Source of the DNA: Rhyacophila brunnea
Lineage: Eukaryota; Arthropoda; Insecta; Trichoptera; Rhyacophilidae
DNA length: 64,000 bases
Direction: 5' to 3'
Assembly (NCBI GenBank): GCA_022495005.1
Contig: JAGYXB010000061.1
Span: forward strand, 248,001 to 312,000
Translations under genes and position numbers: made by a program
Notes under the pieces: model-generated
Seen by the model: only the letters and a program-made list of their open reading frames with translations
Told to the model about the DNA's origin: nothing
The model's database searches: none
Shown here: positions 40,607 through 54,051 of the stretch, one piece after another
How positions within the stretch are numbered: position 1 is the first letter of the stretch
How the letters are laid out: the number at the start of each line of letters is the position of its first letter

Positions 40607-41269
40607 TTGCTACGGGTCTGGGGTCCTAGTAGCTAAATTATTAATATATACGTGCGTTACTATGGAAATCAATATTATGAAATGTCACAATGACGTTTCA
40701 GTATTATTTCTATCAAACATTTTTTTTTTTTGATCGTTTAAGCTAGACAAGTCAAGTTAATATGATTCAACAGAAAATTTAAAAGCGTTGTAAGTATATA
40801 AAAAGTTCTTTATATCTTGTAATTATGTTATGTATTACGATGTCATAAATCATTCAATATAATTGTATAAATTAAAAAAATATCTTATCCAAAGTTTGAG
40901 AATGATAATTTATTGGAAAAACTGTGATTTCTATATGCTCGACAATCACAGTGAACAAAATTGTGATTCGTTTTCATCTCTTTCCATTTTCTTTGAATAG
41001 ATAAGGACGGAAACAAGGTCATCACGCGTTCGCTCATAATGCTCGGCGATATATTCAATATGCAACAAAGCAACACTGTGAGATTGTTTTTTGTTTTCGG
41101 ATTTAAGAGAAAGTTTATCAACAATTGCGATGACAGTAAGTTAGCGAACGAGACACGTTACTGTCATTATTGGGCAGGGGTGTCTAATTTATTTACAGCT
41201 TTTAAATTTAGGCCATTGACTTTATTTATATCATTTATCTAATAAGGGAATAATAATTCCTTCTGATTA

Positions 41270-42003
41270 CTTAAGGCGATACTTCAGTGAAACGGCAAAT
41301 AATTTTCAACCATAGGCGTGACGAAATTTTGGACTCGCTGGCAGTCTGAGAACGAACGTCGAGGTGTGAATACGTCAATTTGTTTCGTGATGGCAACGGG
41401 GGTATTAATTCTTAAATCGAGTAAAGATGACTAAAAACGTTACCCATTTACTTTAACAAGAAAACATGTCAATGAATATATTATTATTGTTACTAATAGA
41501 ACATTAAATGGACGCATGTTGGATTTATATGACAAATTATATTTCGGTCGGTATGCGTCATTTGCACCCGCGACCCGTAATCCGCACATCGCCTAGTCTC
41601 GATCTTTTTAGACCATGCCTCAACCGAGGTAAGTATAGCCTTAAGGTAAAGCAATACTTCAGCTGAGGCATGGTCTAAAAAGATCGCGACTAGGCGATGC
41701 GCGGATTGTGCAAATGACGCGAGCCGAACGAAATATAATTTGTCATAAAAATTCAACATGCGTCCTTTTAATGTTATGTGTATTATTATATTCGTGATAT
41801 TAATAGTATATTCATTGACATGTTTTCTTTTTCAAGTACATGCGGAACGTTTTTTAGTAATCTTAACACGATGTAAGAATATATTCCTCCGACGCAATCA
41901 CAAAACAAATTGACGTGCTCACACTTCGATTTGCGACGACTGCGAAATTTCGTTCCACCTACTGTTGAAATTTATTTGCCGTTTCACTTTTGTATGCTCT
42001 TAA
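41270..42003. mobile_element. Two-tier palindromic element
   Basis: Outer arms: GTGAAACGGCAAATAATTTC, then TGACGAAATTT and ACGTCAATTTGTTTCGTGAT, pair with 41890-41995. Inner arms are tighter: ACATGTCAATGAATATATT, GGACGCATGTTG, ATAATTTGT and CTAGTCTCGATCTTTTTAGA pair with 41640-41825. Near the centre, CCTTAAGGTAAAGCAATACTTCAG resembles the outer start CTTAAGGCGATACTTCAG. One element may have inserted in another of its kind. Confidence 0.78.
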
Positions 42004-42004
42004 T

Positions 42005-43075
42005 ACTTTTTGTTGAAATATAATTAAATTATATAAATTTGTATTGATTTATCTGTAACGCATGAGACAAAACATATGAAAATGTGTATGAAGGAACGAG
42101 ACAGGGAGAGGACGTATCAAATAGGGTAAGGTGAAATAAAAGAATTCTAAATTTGAAAAATAAACTGACTCGAAAATAAGGAATCGTTTATTTTAATCAA
42201 GTTGTGAAAGAAAACAAATTATACGACACTCTTATAATAGGTAGACAAATGATTTTAAAGTCTAAATGTAATTTTGATCTGATGATAATTTATGTTTCAG
42301 CACTAAGCCACATCCAATAATGATGACAGATGGCACTACCACTTAGTTTGAAAGAGTAATAGGTACTCACTTAATATTGAAATTTTACATACATGTTGGA
42401 AATTTAATCATCTATTATAATATGACGTCATATAAATCAAAGCGTATCTAAACAAAAAGCTACGTTTGTTTGTGCATTTGCGGAAAAAAGCTGAAAAATA
42501 AATAATTTGATTATAATTAAAGGTACAATAATTGAGTAGGTTATAAAGAAAATGGCTTGTCTACACATTGATACTACGTTGATACTACATTGATTGATAC
42601 TACATTGATTGATACTACATCCATACTACCTTGAGTTATGTCAAGTTTTTCTTATAATTTTATGAAATACTTTATAGAAAATGAAATAAATATTTACGCT
42701 TTTTTTGCCTTATATTTTTTTTCAAATTTGGAAGCTCCTTGACAGCGTGATGCATGCCTATTCAATATACATTTTAATTTTATTTTTGTCAGTCTTATCC
42801 CCTTTTTCTGCCACATACAGATATAATATATATTATATAATTCACTAATTACCCAATTAATCTAATTTCAAACTGTTAATTCGTAAGTAAGTTAGTACAA
42901 CAATTATTATTATAGTAATAATAATTTAAATATTCCCCACCCACGTCCGCAAGTTTGTCTTCCATGTTTTATGGGCACCGTATGATTTTATTTTAATAAT
43001 TCTTGTGTTTTTTGTTTTCCGCTTGCAAGTGACATTATGAACTTTAGAAAACAGTACTAATCGAAATTATTATTT
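42005..43075. other. Spacer with a short GATACTACATTGATT repeat
   Basis: Near 42565-42625, GATACTAC(A/G)TTGATT is repeated about four times in tandem. The rest is AT-rich with nothing recognised. Confidence 0.5.
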
Positions 43076-43375
43076 CGTACCCGTCCGCACTGTTCGTGAT
43101 CAAAATGATTTTCACGCAGAACTATTGCCTATTAAATCTATTTGCGTGGTTAACTAAAAAATGCTGATGTTGCTACAACAGCAGTGTCTATTGGAAATTT
43201 CGTCACTATTTCATGAGTACGTGTGCTCCACCGTGGAAAATAAATACAAAATCTTTCATTTTGGAATTTTTGTGTTCCAAAGCACACGCCAGATGCACAA
43301 GTACCGAAAATCGTCCTCGGGAAACCGTGGAGGAAAGATTCCAGTCGGGAGGCGCTGGAAGTAGGGGGTGAAGAG

Positions 43376-44270
43376 CGACATAAAAGCCCTTCTCAGCGTC
43401 CGAAGTAAGTACCTACCACCTGCGCATGTACGTTTATTATTGCCATATAAATAAATAATGAGAATAGGTACACTAAATTTTGTTTTATAGCAAACGCGTT
43501 TGTTAAAATAAATTATTTGTACACAAAATAAAATAGGAACTCTTTACTTATTCAACAAAGATGTCGTTAAAGTTACCAAAATTGATTGTTTTTAGATGAA
43601 TACATTATAACATAAAAAAATAATGATTATTGTTCATTATTAATATAAATAGAGAATAGTTTTAAGTATTCGTGGCTATTTGAGAAAAGCACTATACCAT
43701 TGGCAAGTTACCTGAAACGTAGGCGTAGAGTAAACGTAGAAAGTGCCACCTGTATTCCTCTGTGGAAGGATTATGAGCCTGTTAAAATACTCTACTTACC
43801 AGAGGCACCTATCGGAAAAATATGAACCATGCAATTTGAGATATTTTGTTTGATTAATTAGTATTATGTAAAAAAAGTCAAAGATAAACTTACAATTATT
43901 ATTCAAAGAAAAACGTGATAAGATGTGAAGTCTTTAAAGGATCTCATACTTTTGTTACATATTATTTTGTGGTAGTTTTCTCCATTGCATAGAAAAGATT
44001 TTTGACAATTCATAATTTTAATGATTAATATTATTTATTAAAACATTGAGTTTTATGAAAAATAAAAATGTATAGGTATAACATGAAATTCTTCGAGAAA
44101 TGTTTTGTGAAATGAAATGTCGTGTTTAACTTATTTATGGAATATTTGGCATATAGTTCATTATGTCATTTCGTTCAGGTTGTAATTAAAGATTTAGTGA
44201 AGTTTAATGTAATAAAATATAAAGTAGAACTGTATAAACTGTGGGATATTTGATCAGCCAACAAAATTTT
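43376..44270. other. Spacer without recognised features
   Basis: AT-rich, no coding signal and no clear inverted repeat. Confidence 0.4.
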
Positions 44271-45268
44271 ATACAGCGGTGATATTCAAACTGTGCGTCG
44301 TGACGCTCCGGAACATCATTAACATCCAGGGCCGCAGGCTGTTTGAAAAAAAATATAATTATTTCTGACAATCTTTATACAACGCGCTCATGCAGGTTAT
44401 GATCTTTCTGTTGCACCAGCTTATGATGTCATAGGAAATTAAGGAAGAAATACAAATATAAAACATAACTTTTAAGAGTAGATTCTATCGATATGACATT
44501 TCTAAGCCTGCGTCGCCGATAGTCTGTGCCTGTAAGTATATCTATCAGAATTTAATTAAAACCTTTACGTGGATCCACATAACGCTGCCACTCAGGACGT
44601 ACACTTATTCAAGCCATATTAGATAATAGTTTAACAAAAATCGTTTATCTATCAAATCTAAAATCATGCCATGAAACCATACATAATTCTAGATATTTTA
44701 TAGATAGAAGAATATTTTTATCGATTATGGTTTGGTTAGGCAGGGCTTAATGAATTTAAAAAAAACTTACCAACAACATCGGTAATATACATTCAACGAA
44801 AGTAATAAGTATGTCAAAAAAGTTGTGAACTATTTTATCGGATCGCCCATAGCATACCCAAAACTATTATGGTTTGGTTAGGCAGGGTTTAAATTAATTT
44901 TAAAAACTAACCCGCACCATCTACAAATTGAATTATTAGTTCAATGAAAATTAATACGACAGACAAAGCTTAGTTTCCGCTATTTTGAATGTTGAAGCTT
45001 AACACACTACCTCCACCTCTCGCCACTGGTATTGAGACAATTGAGACTAAAATAATATTGGTGAAATTTTGAAAGGCGGCACTTTACCAAGCACTAGCTG
45101 TGTTTATTTTGATTCTAATAATACAATATGAAAAACTATGTCGAAAATCAGGCATTCATTCCATTAAATCATTTTTTTGGGGCGCGTTAAAAGGTTTTAG
45201 ACACGAAGGGCGCGTGAGGTGAAATAGTTTGAAAACTACAGGACGTACCTATACACTTGTATACCTGT

Positions 45269-46055
45269 CAGTGGCGAAGGGTGACTTTTGGAAACAGGTA
45301 GGCTGTGGAGAAAGCTGTTAGATGTATTTAAGGAAAATAAGAAGATAATCCGAAAAATAATCTGATGAATAGGTAGGTACACAAAAACCGATGAAATTTC
45401 AAAAGCTCACTGATGGTATAAAATTAAGCAATTAATTTGAATTGTGTATTTTCTTAAATATAAACGCAAGGTACGCTCAAAATATATTGAAAATATCCGT
45501 TGTTGTGAATCTGTTCCATAACAATTTATAATTAAACCCGTAAACTAGACATTTTAAAATACTTCTATATTTAAAACACAGACTTAGATACAATATCAGA
45601 TTTCAACTATTTAAGTATCAACAATTGGCTGAATAAATTGTCTTAGTCTATGAATAAACTAACTGACAAATAAATTTTTTTTTAAATTATATTATAAATA
45701 ATTTTGAATAAATGTGCACTTACGTAATATGTAAGATAGCTTACCAATTTATATGGGCCGCCGCAGACGTCTTGAAATTATGAGAAACAAACTTCATATA
45801 AAAAAGTTTTCGATTCACGCGAACGTAATCCATACAATATGTAAAGCGAAACGAGTTGTCGCTTATTTTTTTAAACCTTCGAGACATGCCATAAATGGTG
45901 CTTATTGAAATAGTGGAAAATATCGTAAAATTATTATGACAATTATACGATAGATGTCGTTGGGCATATTGAATATATTATTATGTGATTATATTATATT
46001 TTTTCTTAAGAAGGTAGGCTTTAAATAATCGCCTAGTATGGACTCTTCGCCACTG
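45269..46055. mobile_element. hAT-type non-autonomous element, 787 bp
   Basis: The ends CAGTGGCGAAGGGTGAC and GGACTCTTCGCCACTG are inverted and bordered by an exact 8-bp duplication ATACCTGT (45261-45268 and 46056-46063). GGTAGGCTGTGG near the left recurs as AAGGTAGGCTTT near the right. No transposase frame. Confidence 0.85.
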
Positions 46056-46670
46056 ATACCTGTATAGTATATAGGTATGCATTATCACATATATCTGTTA
46101 TATCTATTTGTGGTGATAAAATAATTGATAGGTAGATATCTCAAATATCTTGAATCTGTCCAGTGGAAATAATTTAATATAGGTATCAGGTTCGACTGAC
46201 GACGTTTCAAAAAATCATTGAATCAAAAATATTAACACGTTGATTGTTCATATTATATTTTACCTTATATTATGTCTTGTAAAATATGATATTCTTTTTT
46301 AAATTTAAACTTAGCATATCGCCTGAATATATTTATTATTCAATCGTAAAATTATTAATCTAAACTTACCATTTTCTAAATTAATTTATTACGGGCTTAT
46401 TACAACCAAATTTTGTCAAACTGGTGTTAAATTGAGTTAACTTAGGTTAGGTTTGTCATTGAACTTAACCTTAGATTGGACATGTCGCTCTCTTTACCAT
46501 TATTGTTCTAGGTAAATTAAGTGGAATTTCATTCATTTTTTCAGGCCTTATCCGCCTAATGGTGAAAGTGAGTGATAATTTTATTATTAGCGAGTACAAT
46601 AATAGCACGGATTACATTTTTGAGCTATTTGAAATACATATTATTTAACAAACTATGAAACTGAACATCA

Positions 46671-46790
46671 CAATTGCCACATACACGCGGTAGCTTGCGG
46701 CAAACGCTCAGTCAAAATCCGACGCAAGTTACCTTTGTCTACCGCAATCTGCTGCAAGCTACTGCGAGTATGTGGCAACTTACAGTGATA
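46671..46790. mobile_element. Short hairpin MITE
   Basis: TTGCCACATACACGCGGTAG, CTTGCGGCA pairs with the complement of GCTGCAAGCTACTGCGAGTA, TGTGGCAA. Non-coding, 120 bp. Confidence 0.7.
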
Positions 46791-46849
46791 TGAGTGCCCA
46801 CCCTAATATAATGTTATCAAAAATAAATTAAGGTATCATAACCACGTGT

Positions 46850-46998
46850 TCACGTGACAACATTACAAAAGATGCCAACAAGCTGCTAAAAATCATGAAC
46901 TGGAAAAGACGTGCGGAGGACAATTTCGGCTGGAGGACGGCGGTGGAGGAGGCCAGGGCTCGACTTGAGCTGTAGCGCTATCGAAGAAGAAGAAGAAC
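46850..46998 (+). pseudogene. RTE-like retrotransposon 3' end
   Basis: Translation MNWKRRAEDNFGWRTAVEEA, RARLEL, stop matches the end of RTE-type ORFs (RW..RA.DR..WR..VEEAR...GL). It is followed by a GAAGAAGAAGAAG tail, as RTE elements end in short simple repeats. Truncated at the 5' side. Confidence 0.65.
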
Positions 46999-46999
46999 C

Positions 47000-48590
47000 A
47001 CGTGTGCAGTCAATGACATAGCACAATAACGAAGTAAAGATGCCGTCAGCGTAAGTAACGACGTGGTAAAAAGGCGCCTTTTCTCGAGTATACGCATAAA
47101 ATAGACCATTCAGGATTTAAATACTGTTTCCATGCAATCACGAGCTAAGAGTCTAAAACCTTGATATATTAATAGGCCCATATAGTATTCTTAAAATTAA
47201 CTTATATGTATTTATTTTGTCAATTCTAGGCGGGTAAGAATAAGCACTGATTGATGTAAATTAAGATCTTTTACACTTGGAAACTGTAAAAGAGTAGATA
47301 CATCAGAAATAGGATTGACCATTTTACTCGTTGTGAAATTATTATGGTAAAAAATAATACTCCGTGGGATTTTGAATGATAAATTGAACGACTATCAAAA
47401 TGCTTATGTAATATACAAGCATGAGTAGCATGACTTATAAGGTGTTTTTCTTTTCTTTTTTTTTGACTGCTCTGCATATTGACGAGAAATATCAATTATA
47501 ATTCCTTTCGGAAGTTGTTTAATGATAAAGTGGAATTCGTACAATAATATAATTATGTGTTCTTTACAATATAAGTATACAGATTCAAGCAAGTAAATGT
47601 TTCTGACCAGATGCTTGATTGTAATACCATATTATGCAGAACAATTATTTGACATATAAATGGTAATTATTGTAACCAATTATTTAATCGAACTCAAATG
47701 TGTTCTCATCTGTGCAAATGTTCTACAAACATAATATTGTAATTAAACCCACTTAAACAGGAATCCAATAACAATTATAAGTTGATATTCCACATGCAAC
47801 ATACTATGGTAAAGCCAGAGTTGACAGATGCGATCTAAATGCCCTGGGCGCCACTGGTCTAGTCCACAAGTCTAGAATATTGATAAAAGTAATATGTTGT
47901 GCGGCAGATAGGCTGTCACCACGCGCACCACTGATCCAGTGACGCGTGCCACTAACTATTTTTCTATTGGTTTACCCCTAGCCATGAAATGGGAGTATCT
48001 ATGCATTATCCTCTCCATACAAAGACTGATCAAACTTTTAAACGAAGATGGTTAAAATAATTAATAAAACATTGCTTATGGTTTAATAATGTAACTATTA
48101 TGTCCGCTTCAAAAAGATATCGTCAACCGAGACGAAATATTATATACAATACAGATATTAAAACATTTTTTACAGACAAAATTCTTTATTGAAGATATGG
48201 ACAATGATTAAGCAAAATTTTAAAACATTCTCTGTTCAAAAATAAATAAATAAAATTTACGTAGTTTTCAGAAAATATTAGTCTGTTATTATTTTAATAG
48301 TTTAAATATTAGTTATTGTATTTAAATATGCACTTAAAATTACTTTGTTTATATTTCAACAATTCAAGTTATATGTAATACAATTAAACATGATTTAAAA
48401 AATGCTAATTTTTACTTTCAGAAACACTGCTTAGGAAACTTTAAGCTTTCGGAATTTAGGAATGGCAAAGCTACGAATGTTGAGAATGAAAAATATTAAA
48501 AAAAATATAGAAGTCGAAATTAGTTGGCATACTTTAGCTACATCATTTAGCATTCAGCACTTTGGCATTTTATAATTCAAGGGAAGATCT
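47000..48590. other. Spacer without recognised gene
   Basis: The minus-strand open frames at 47271-47592 have no recognisable domain. GCGCCACTGG (47849) and CCAGTGACGCG (47936) hint at degraded hAT ends. Confidence 0.4.
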
Positions 48591-48599
48591 CCGAACCGA

Positions 48600-48735
48600 G
48601 GTTCTGGCAGAAGAATAAACGTTCTGGTTAAAAAAAAATCTCGGAGACTGGTTCAATCACAGCACACCATCCCCGTTTAAAGTAACGACAGGCAGGGAAG
48701 ATATAGCCGAAAACATCGACGTCCGATAACAGATA
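48600..48735 (+). pseudogene. Possible RTE-like C-terminal fragment
   Basis: The frame ENLGDWFNHSTPSPF-like (LGDWFNHST) resembles the NLR.WF..S. motif near the end of RTE proteins. Too short and damaged for a firm call. Confidence 0.3.
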
Positions 48736-49374
48736 TCGCACAGAAAGAAGAAATATACAGGTATTATACAGAAAAATGATTTGAGGGTCCATTTTGGAAA
48801 AATATCCATAGTATATTTCTATTAACTTTTCATGCGGCGGGAGGTGGCGGGATTAACATAATCCAGCAGGTGCCACTAACTTCCACATTTATTCTACCAA
48901 CTACTTATAGCTTCTCGTTGATTTAACAGCCCCCAAGTACTCCCTACTTTGAGTCTAGCGATAAACACCTGGCCTGCAGGCATAACTAAGAGTGTTCACC
49001 TGCGAGTTATTCGACAAGTAGTTTTCAAGTTAACGGTCATAATTATTAGGATAGTACGAGTCAAATTGTGTCGTCCGCGCTGTCTTGTCTTTTAGAGTTT
49101 TAGACACGCCGCATCGAAATATTAAAGCAAACAAACATTCGATGCCCCAGATGGTAGCACCAATTTATGAGTGCCACAGGTCTTGCAGTGGCCACAGTAG
49201 AATGCCGAAAGTGTCGGGCTAGCGACAATCGACATCCAAATCATCCGGGTCACGAGTTCTTATAGTATTTTAACACAACAACAGTCCACGAGTTCTAATG
49301 ACAGTAGTGTAGTGAAACAGTAGTGTATTTAGTAATATATGAGAAACAATCACATAAATATATGTTGACCTTAC

Positions 49375-49443
49375 TGAAAATCGAATTCAGGGTTCCCAAA
49401 TGAAAGACCAGCGCCTTACGCACTGGACTACGAGGGCCGAGGG
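49375..49443 (-). repeat. tRNA-derived SINE head
   Basis: The minus strand reads GGCCCTCGTAGTCCAGTGCG, TAAGGCGCTGGTCTTTCAT, then CCCTGAATTCGA. The A-box-like AGTCCAGTGCGTAAGGCGC and a decayed B box at tRNA spacing are typical of tRNA-headed SINEs. Confidence 0.6.
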
Positions 49444-49449
49444 GATATT

Positions 49450-51250
49450 CCATTTACCTAAATAATATATAGCCGGACAATACGGTTCATTAATACCGCT
49501 GAGTTCGCTCGTTATTAATATGGTGAAAACTATGACCTGAAAATGTAGAGCGTAGTTTACATACGTAGTCTAATTGCATTTGATTAGAATCCGCGACTTG
49601 GAAATGTCAGAATGCGAACTCGAATCGAATGCCTGCGGTTCTTCAATATGATAATGCACTGTCGGACAAGTTGGATCGGTCACTGATCGTAGTTACCTGT
49701 GTGCATCGCGCTCAACCAATTGATGAACAGATAACTTCAACTGGTTTATTACTGGCTAGTGGGTCAACATAGTATTGTGTTAGATTCAGTACCTAGTCCC
49801 TACTTCATCATCATCAGCCGCTCTCGATTAATTGCTTAATGAACACGTCGCCTTACTATTTACACTATTGTCGGCCCATTAATGACGTCATACGATTATT
49901 TGATAAACCACCCTCTCCCTCATCATACTTCATCATTGCTTTTTGTAATGTCTCATTTTTTTCAACCCAGCTAGTCCCTTTGTCGCATTATATCAAACGG
50001 TCTCCTCCCTTGTGTCGTGACGTCACATAAAGACGATCCATATAATCCTAATTATCACGTCATCGATTCGGACTAATGATCGCCCTTTATAATTTGAATA
50101 TAACTTTAATACAATTGCTATTGCCAGCGAAATCTGTCATTTGAGAGATTTATCTTGCCGATATCCACTTCTTGATTATATTCGCCACTTTTTTTGCTTC
50201 TTTACCCTGTAGAGCTTTTATGCAACCCTACAACCGACGCGTTTATGCTCATTTATAGAGCATAGACAATGACGCAACGGAAATGATACAGTTGTCATAC
50301 GGCGCTCCCAAAATGTAATCGACATGAGCAGCTCGTCCGTTACTCTTTAAATATCTATTCCAAAAGTAATATTATAAACCTTTACTCAACACTTAATTAT
50401 ACTGTAGTTTCATAGTGCCGTGTATAACAACTAATCTATTGGTGATATAATATAAACGATACAAATACCAACTCATATTATCATTCAACACTGCCCGTCA
50501 CATGTCACATACACAAGCAACCTTCTAGTATAAAATAATAACAGGGGTGGTTAAACGAAACAATCAACAACTACACCCCATATAACCCATTATATAACTA
50601 TATTTTTTATATCTACGAGTCATACCTAGCATATATCTTTTCATACCGAAGCGTGTTACTCTTCATTTTTGGACCTCTTGTTAACACTTTATGTTCAAGT
50701 TTCACACTCATGCATTAATAGAAAAATACATTGGTTAAGAATAATGTGCAGATTAATCCTGAAAAACGTATTCAGACAACCAAATTCACCCATCCCAGCT
50801 TAGACCTCTAGACAATTTTGTGTGAAATCCCTCCATATATATAGAGAACATAACAATTTACATTTCTTTGTTCGCGTAAGTAAAAGAAAAGGCAAGTCAT
50901 TTTTTAACAGTGTAAAGAAATTACGTAAAATACTAATTAGTTAATTATACCTTAATTCGTAGTTAATTAAAGAGACATAATTAAATAAAGACAGATAGAT
51001 ATAATATATATTGACGATAGCCTAAATTTAATGTGCAAGTACCTACTATAAAAGGTGCATAATTGCATAACTGATAATAAATTACTACCTGGAGATAAGA
51101 AGTGGAGGAATGCGAGAGTCGTGACGTGGAAAGTGAAGAAAGGTGGACAATGAATGAATGCAGAAGTGTTTTCGTTAAGTTACTTCAGCCGTTTGCCATT
51201 TCGGATAGGTATCTTATTAATTACAAGCTATACAACCACAGATTTTAATA
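49450..51250. other. Spacer without recognised gene
   Basis: Contains a CATCATCATCAGCCGC tract at about 49806, a motif often found in retrotransposon tails. The rest is unassigned. Confidence 0.4.
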
Positions 51251-51260
51251 AGGTACTATA

Positions 51261-52320
51261 AACATACCACATAAGCGTGAAGTTCGATAGTTTTGATAGA
51301 AAATTTGACGTAGTTAGAGTGACGTGTCCGGAAACTTGTACGTATGCAGTTCGTCGTATCACACTTCACCGTGAAATGTTGTATAGGAAACATATGGCCG
51401 TATATTAAAGACTGTCCAACCTCTTTGGGTCGTATAGTACTGACATAAAATTCATGTCTAACTAAAACACGGTTCTTGTCGGTTTACTCTACTCTTTACA
51501 GGAAACGAGCAGCCAGGGGCGGCTCTACCTTAAGGGTTCGTAGGGACCATCCCCACATCGTTATGTCAAAAATACACGTTCGATATTGTATCACTGTCAT
51601 AATATACATAGGTGCTTAATTATATGATTAAATTAACTATTTAATTTATTTTATCTTGGGGAGCGAATCAAATGACCCCATGGTATTAATTAAATTAATA
51701 TTTTTAAGATCGCTTTTTAGATGTGATTAAATGACGACTCAGATAATCATTGTATTTATTCTGAAAAATTACTCATTTCCTCATTATATTATATCTTATT
51801 ATTATAAGTATCTTGGTATATAATGTATAATGTGATAAAGTAGGTAGGTATGTATATTTAATAATAAATGGCTAAACCCCACCACCTAGAAAGTCGTCGA
51901 GCCGCCACTGCGAGCAGCAAACAAATTTTGAAAATAGCCGATATACTGGATTATTTGTTAGGTTAGGTTAGGTTTTCAATCTTAAATTCATGATTTTTGC
52001 CAAAATTAGCTATGCAAATTGAATTAATGTTCATATTGAATCTAATAATATTGAAGACCGTGTAGTACTTATATAAGGACATCTCTTTCCGATAAGAAAG
52101 CTCACGGCGAACTATGCCACCGTGAAATGTTTTACGTACAATTTACATGCAACCCGCCGAGCGAGAGAAAACAATGTTATAATCTTCAAGTAAGAGCAGT
52201 CGAAAATAATAACAATAACGTAATTAAATTTACCTTACGCAATTCGTGCACAGTAGAAAAAATCGCAATCTGCGCAATTTTAAGGTTAAGTGTTGTTCCA
52301 CTATACCTAACCATTATTTT
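51261..52320. repeat. Family A, long copy with an insertion
   Basis: The outer ends match 12227-12385 and the middle matches 8928-9340. It is split by the hAT MITE at 51514-51910; removing that insertion and one duplication restores continuity with the 8928 copy. Not coding: the 78-codon frame at 52127 is incidental. Confidence 0.75.
51514..51910 (+). mobile_element. hAT MITE inserted in family A
   Basis: Ends CAGGGGCGGCTCTACC and GTCGAGCCGCCACTG, with exact 8-bp duplication CGAGCAGC at 51506-51513 and 51911-51918. The interrupted host repeat at 8928 shows the empty site (GGCAGCAAACAAATT). Confidence 0.92.
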
Positions 52321-52502
52321 TAGAAAACCAAAAATTACGAGTAACACAGCATGTTGGTCATAACACGGAAAGACTACAAAATTAACTGATTAAAAAAGAG
52401 GCAGACAAAAGTACGCTTTGAGATAGAGGTCGCCAAGCCGATGAAATAATGACAATCGGGCAGACAAGTCGCACGAATTGGAAGTATAAGCGACTACACG
52501 TA

Positions 52503-52630
52503 GCGGCGTGTCCGGAAAATCGTACGTATGCAGTTCGCCGTATTACAGTTCACAGTTCACCGTGAGCTGCTGTACATGAAAAAAATGGCCGTATAGCATT
52601 AAGATCACGTTGTTGTTGGGATCCTTGGTT
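52503..52630. repeat. Family A left-end fragment
   Basis: GTGTCCGGAAAATCGTACGT, ATGCAGTTCGCCGTATTACA and TGGCCGTATAGCATTAA match the left part of family A, then similarity stops. Confidence 0.65.
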
Positions 52631-52639
52631 TTTTTCACA

Positions 52640-53820
52640 ATAAATGTGTCGACTGAAGATAATAAAGATAAGAAATTTACTTACAGAATTCATTCTTTGT
52701 AATAAACAGTAGTTATATAATAGTGTTAGAAAATCATGTCCATATATTTCTCATGGTTCTCAGGTTCATTGCACATATATGATTATGACCATTAACAATA
52801 TTATTAAAAGCATGCACCTTCAGTTGGTGCCATTAATAATTTACGTGGTTGCTGAATCTACACACAAAAATCTCCTAGTATGGCTTCGTAACTTATTTGT
52901 TGCGCAACAGGGGTTTGAACAAGCAATCACTCTTATGGGCACGTGCACCGATTAATCGTTGCCATATTATGAAGTGTGGACACGCCTTTACGTTGGTTCG
53001 AATCGGTACCCAGTCACCTTTAACAAGTAAATAAATAATCTTATTTTAATTGGACCATGTTATGTAATTTTGTATCCAATCGAAAACCAAATTCAAGAGA
53101 TTTATCTTTATTTAATGAACTTCTGCGTGTATATAATACCTAGTAATGAACTGTCAAATCACGAAGCTCCAATGTTTATGGAAAGAGAGAAAAAATAATT
53201 AAAACAAATTTGCAATCTAATGTGGGATCTAAGAAATAATAAAGTAAAAATATTTACATCATTTGGAGCACCTCAGAGACATATCTACATATGTCAGTAA
53301 ATCTAGAAAAACACGCAATTTCCTGAATTAAAAATAAATTCTAATAGAAAATCTTCATTTGCTAACAATCTAATAAAATTATTTCCTACCTGTACCTATA
53401 TGATAACTAAAATAGAAAATGTAAGGTAAGTCATCAATTATAATTATTAGAAATATCTAGTAAATACTACATCAATCGTAGTCCACCTCATTCGAACCGT
53501 ACAAATAAACAGTTGATAATTGGTCCGCAATGCCCGATGCAGATGTTAGCCCCTACCTCGACTATCTGCGAGTGTGACAAAGAGCGCAATTCACTGTTCT
53601 CGCCATTACAAGAACCTCGATTTCAATTTTCGTTTCACTTTGAACATCCATTGAACTAACTTACACCCGTAAGTAAATTCACTGCAACAGTAGTATCGAA
53701 TTCTATTCCAAAGAAAAATAATAACATATTTTCACTTTATTTTCACTTTATTTCACTTTATTTTAATTTTCACAACGAACTCGAGTGTTTGTAACGCGGT
53801 CGTACCACTGTAACTGTAAA
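52640..53820. other. Spacer without recognised gene
   Basis: No domain or terminal repeats recognised. A TTTTCACTTTATTTCACTTTATT simple repeat lies near 53735. Confidence 0.4.
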
Positions 53821-53829
53821 ATTCGGCGA

Positions 53830-54051
53830 TTACATGTCAAAGCTCAAAAGTCGAGACCTTTGACGCTTGGTAAGATGACATGTCACAAAGATATACAGGA
53901 GCACAGGTAGCACGCACGCGTTAAACAAACGACATTTGGCCCTCATAGAATACATCCTTGACCTCCATGCGACTCCAAGTTGACTGAATGTAGACTCCCC
54001 TGCGGATTCCAAGTTCACTGGAAAGACTGCCATCGTCAGTAAATGTGACAC
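53830..54051 (-). pseudogene. RTE-like reverse-transcriptase remnant
   Basis: The frame contains MRAKCRLFNACVLPVLLYIF and TCHLTKRQRSRL, resembling the K..LFNACVLPVLTYG.ETW.LTK block that follows the reverse-transcriptase domain of RTE elements. The catalytic region is absent. GCCTCCCCTAGCTCCTTCCA at about 54140 may belong to the same or another retrotransposon. Confidence 0.6.

Noticed and set aside
44275..45240. Possible hAT element with ATATTCAAACTGTGCGTCGTGACGC and GCGTGAGGTGAAATAGTTTGAAAAC at its ends
   Set aside because: The inverted similarity is weak and no target duplication was seen. Left unassigned.
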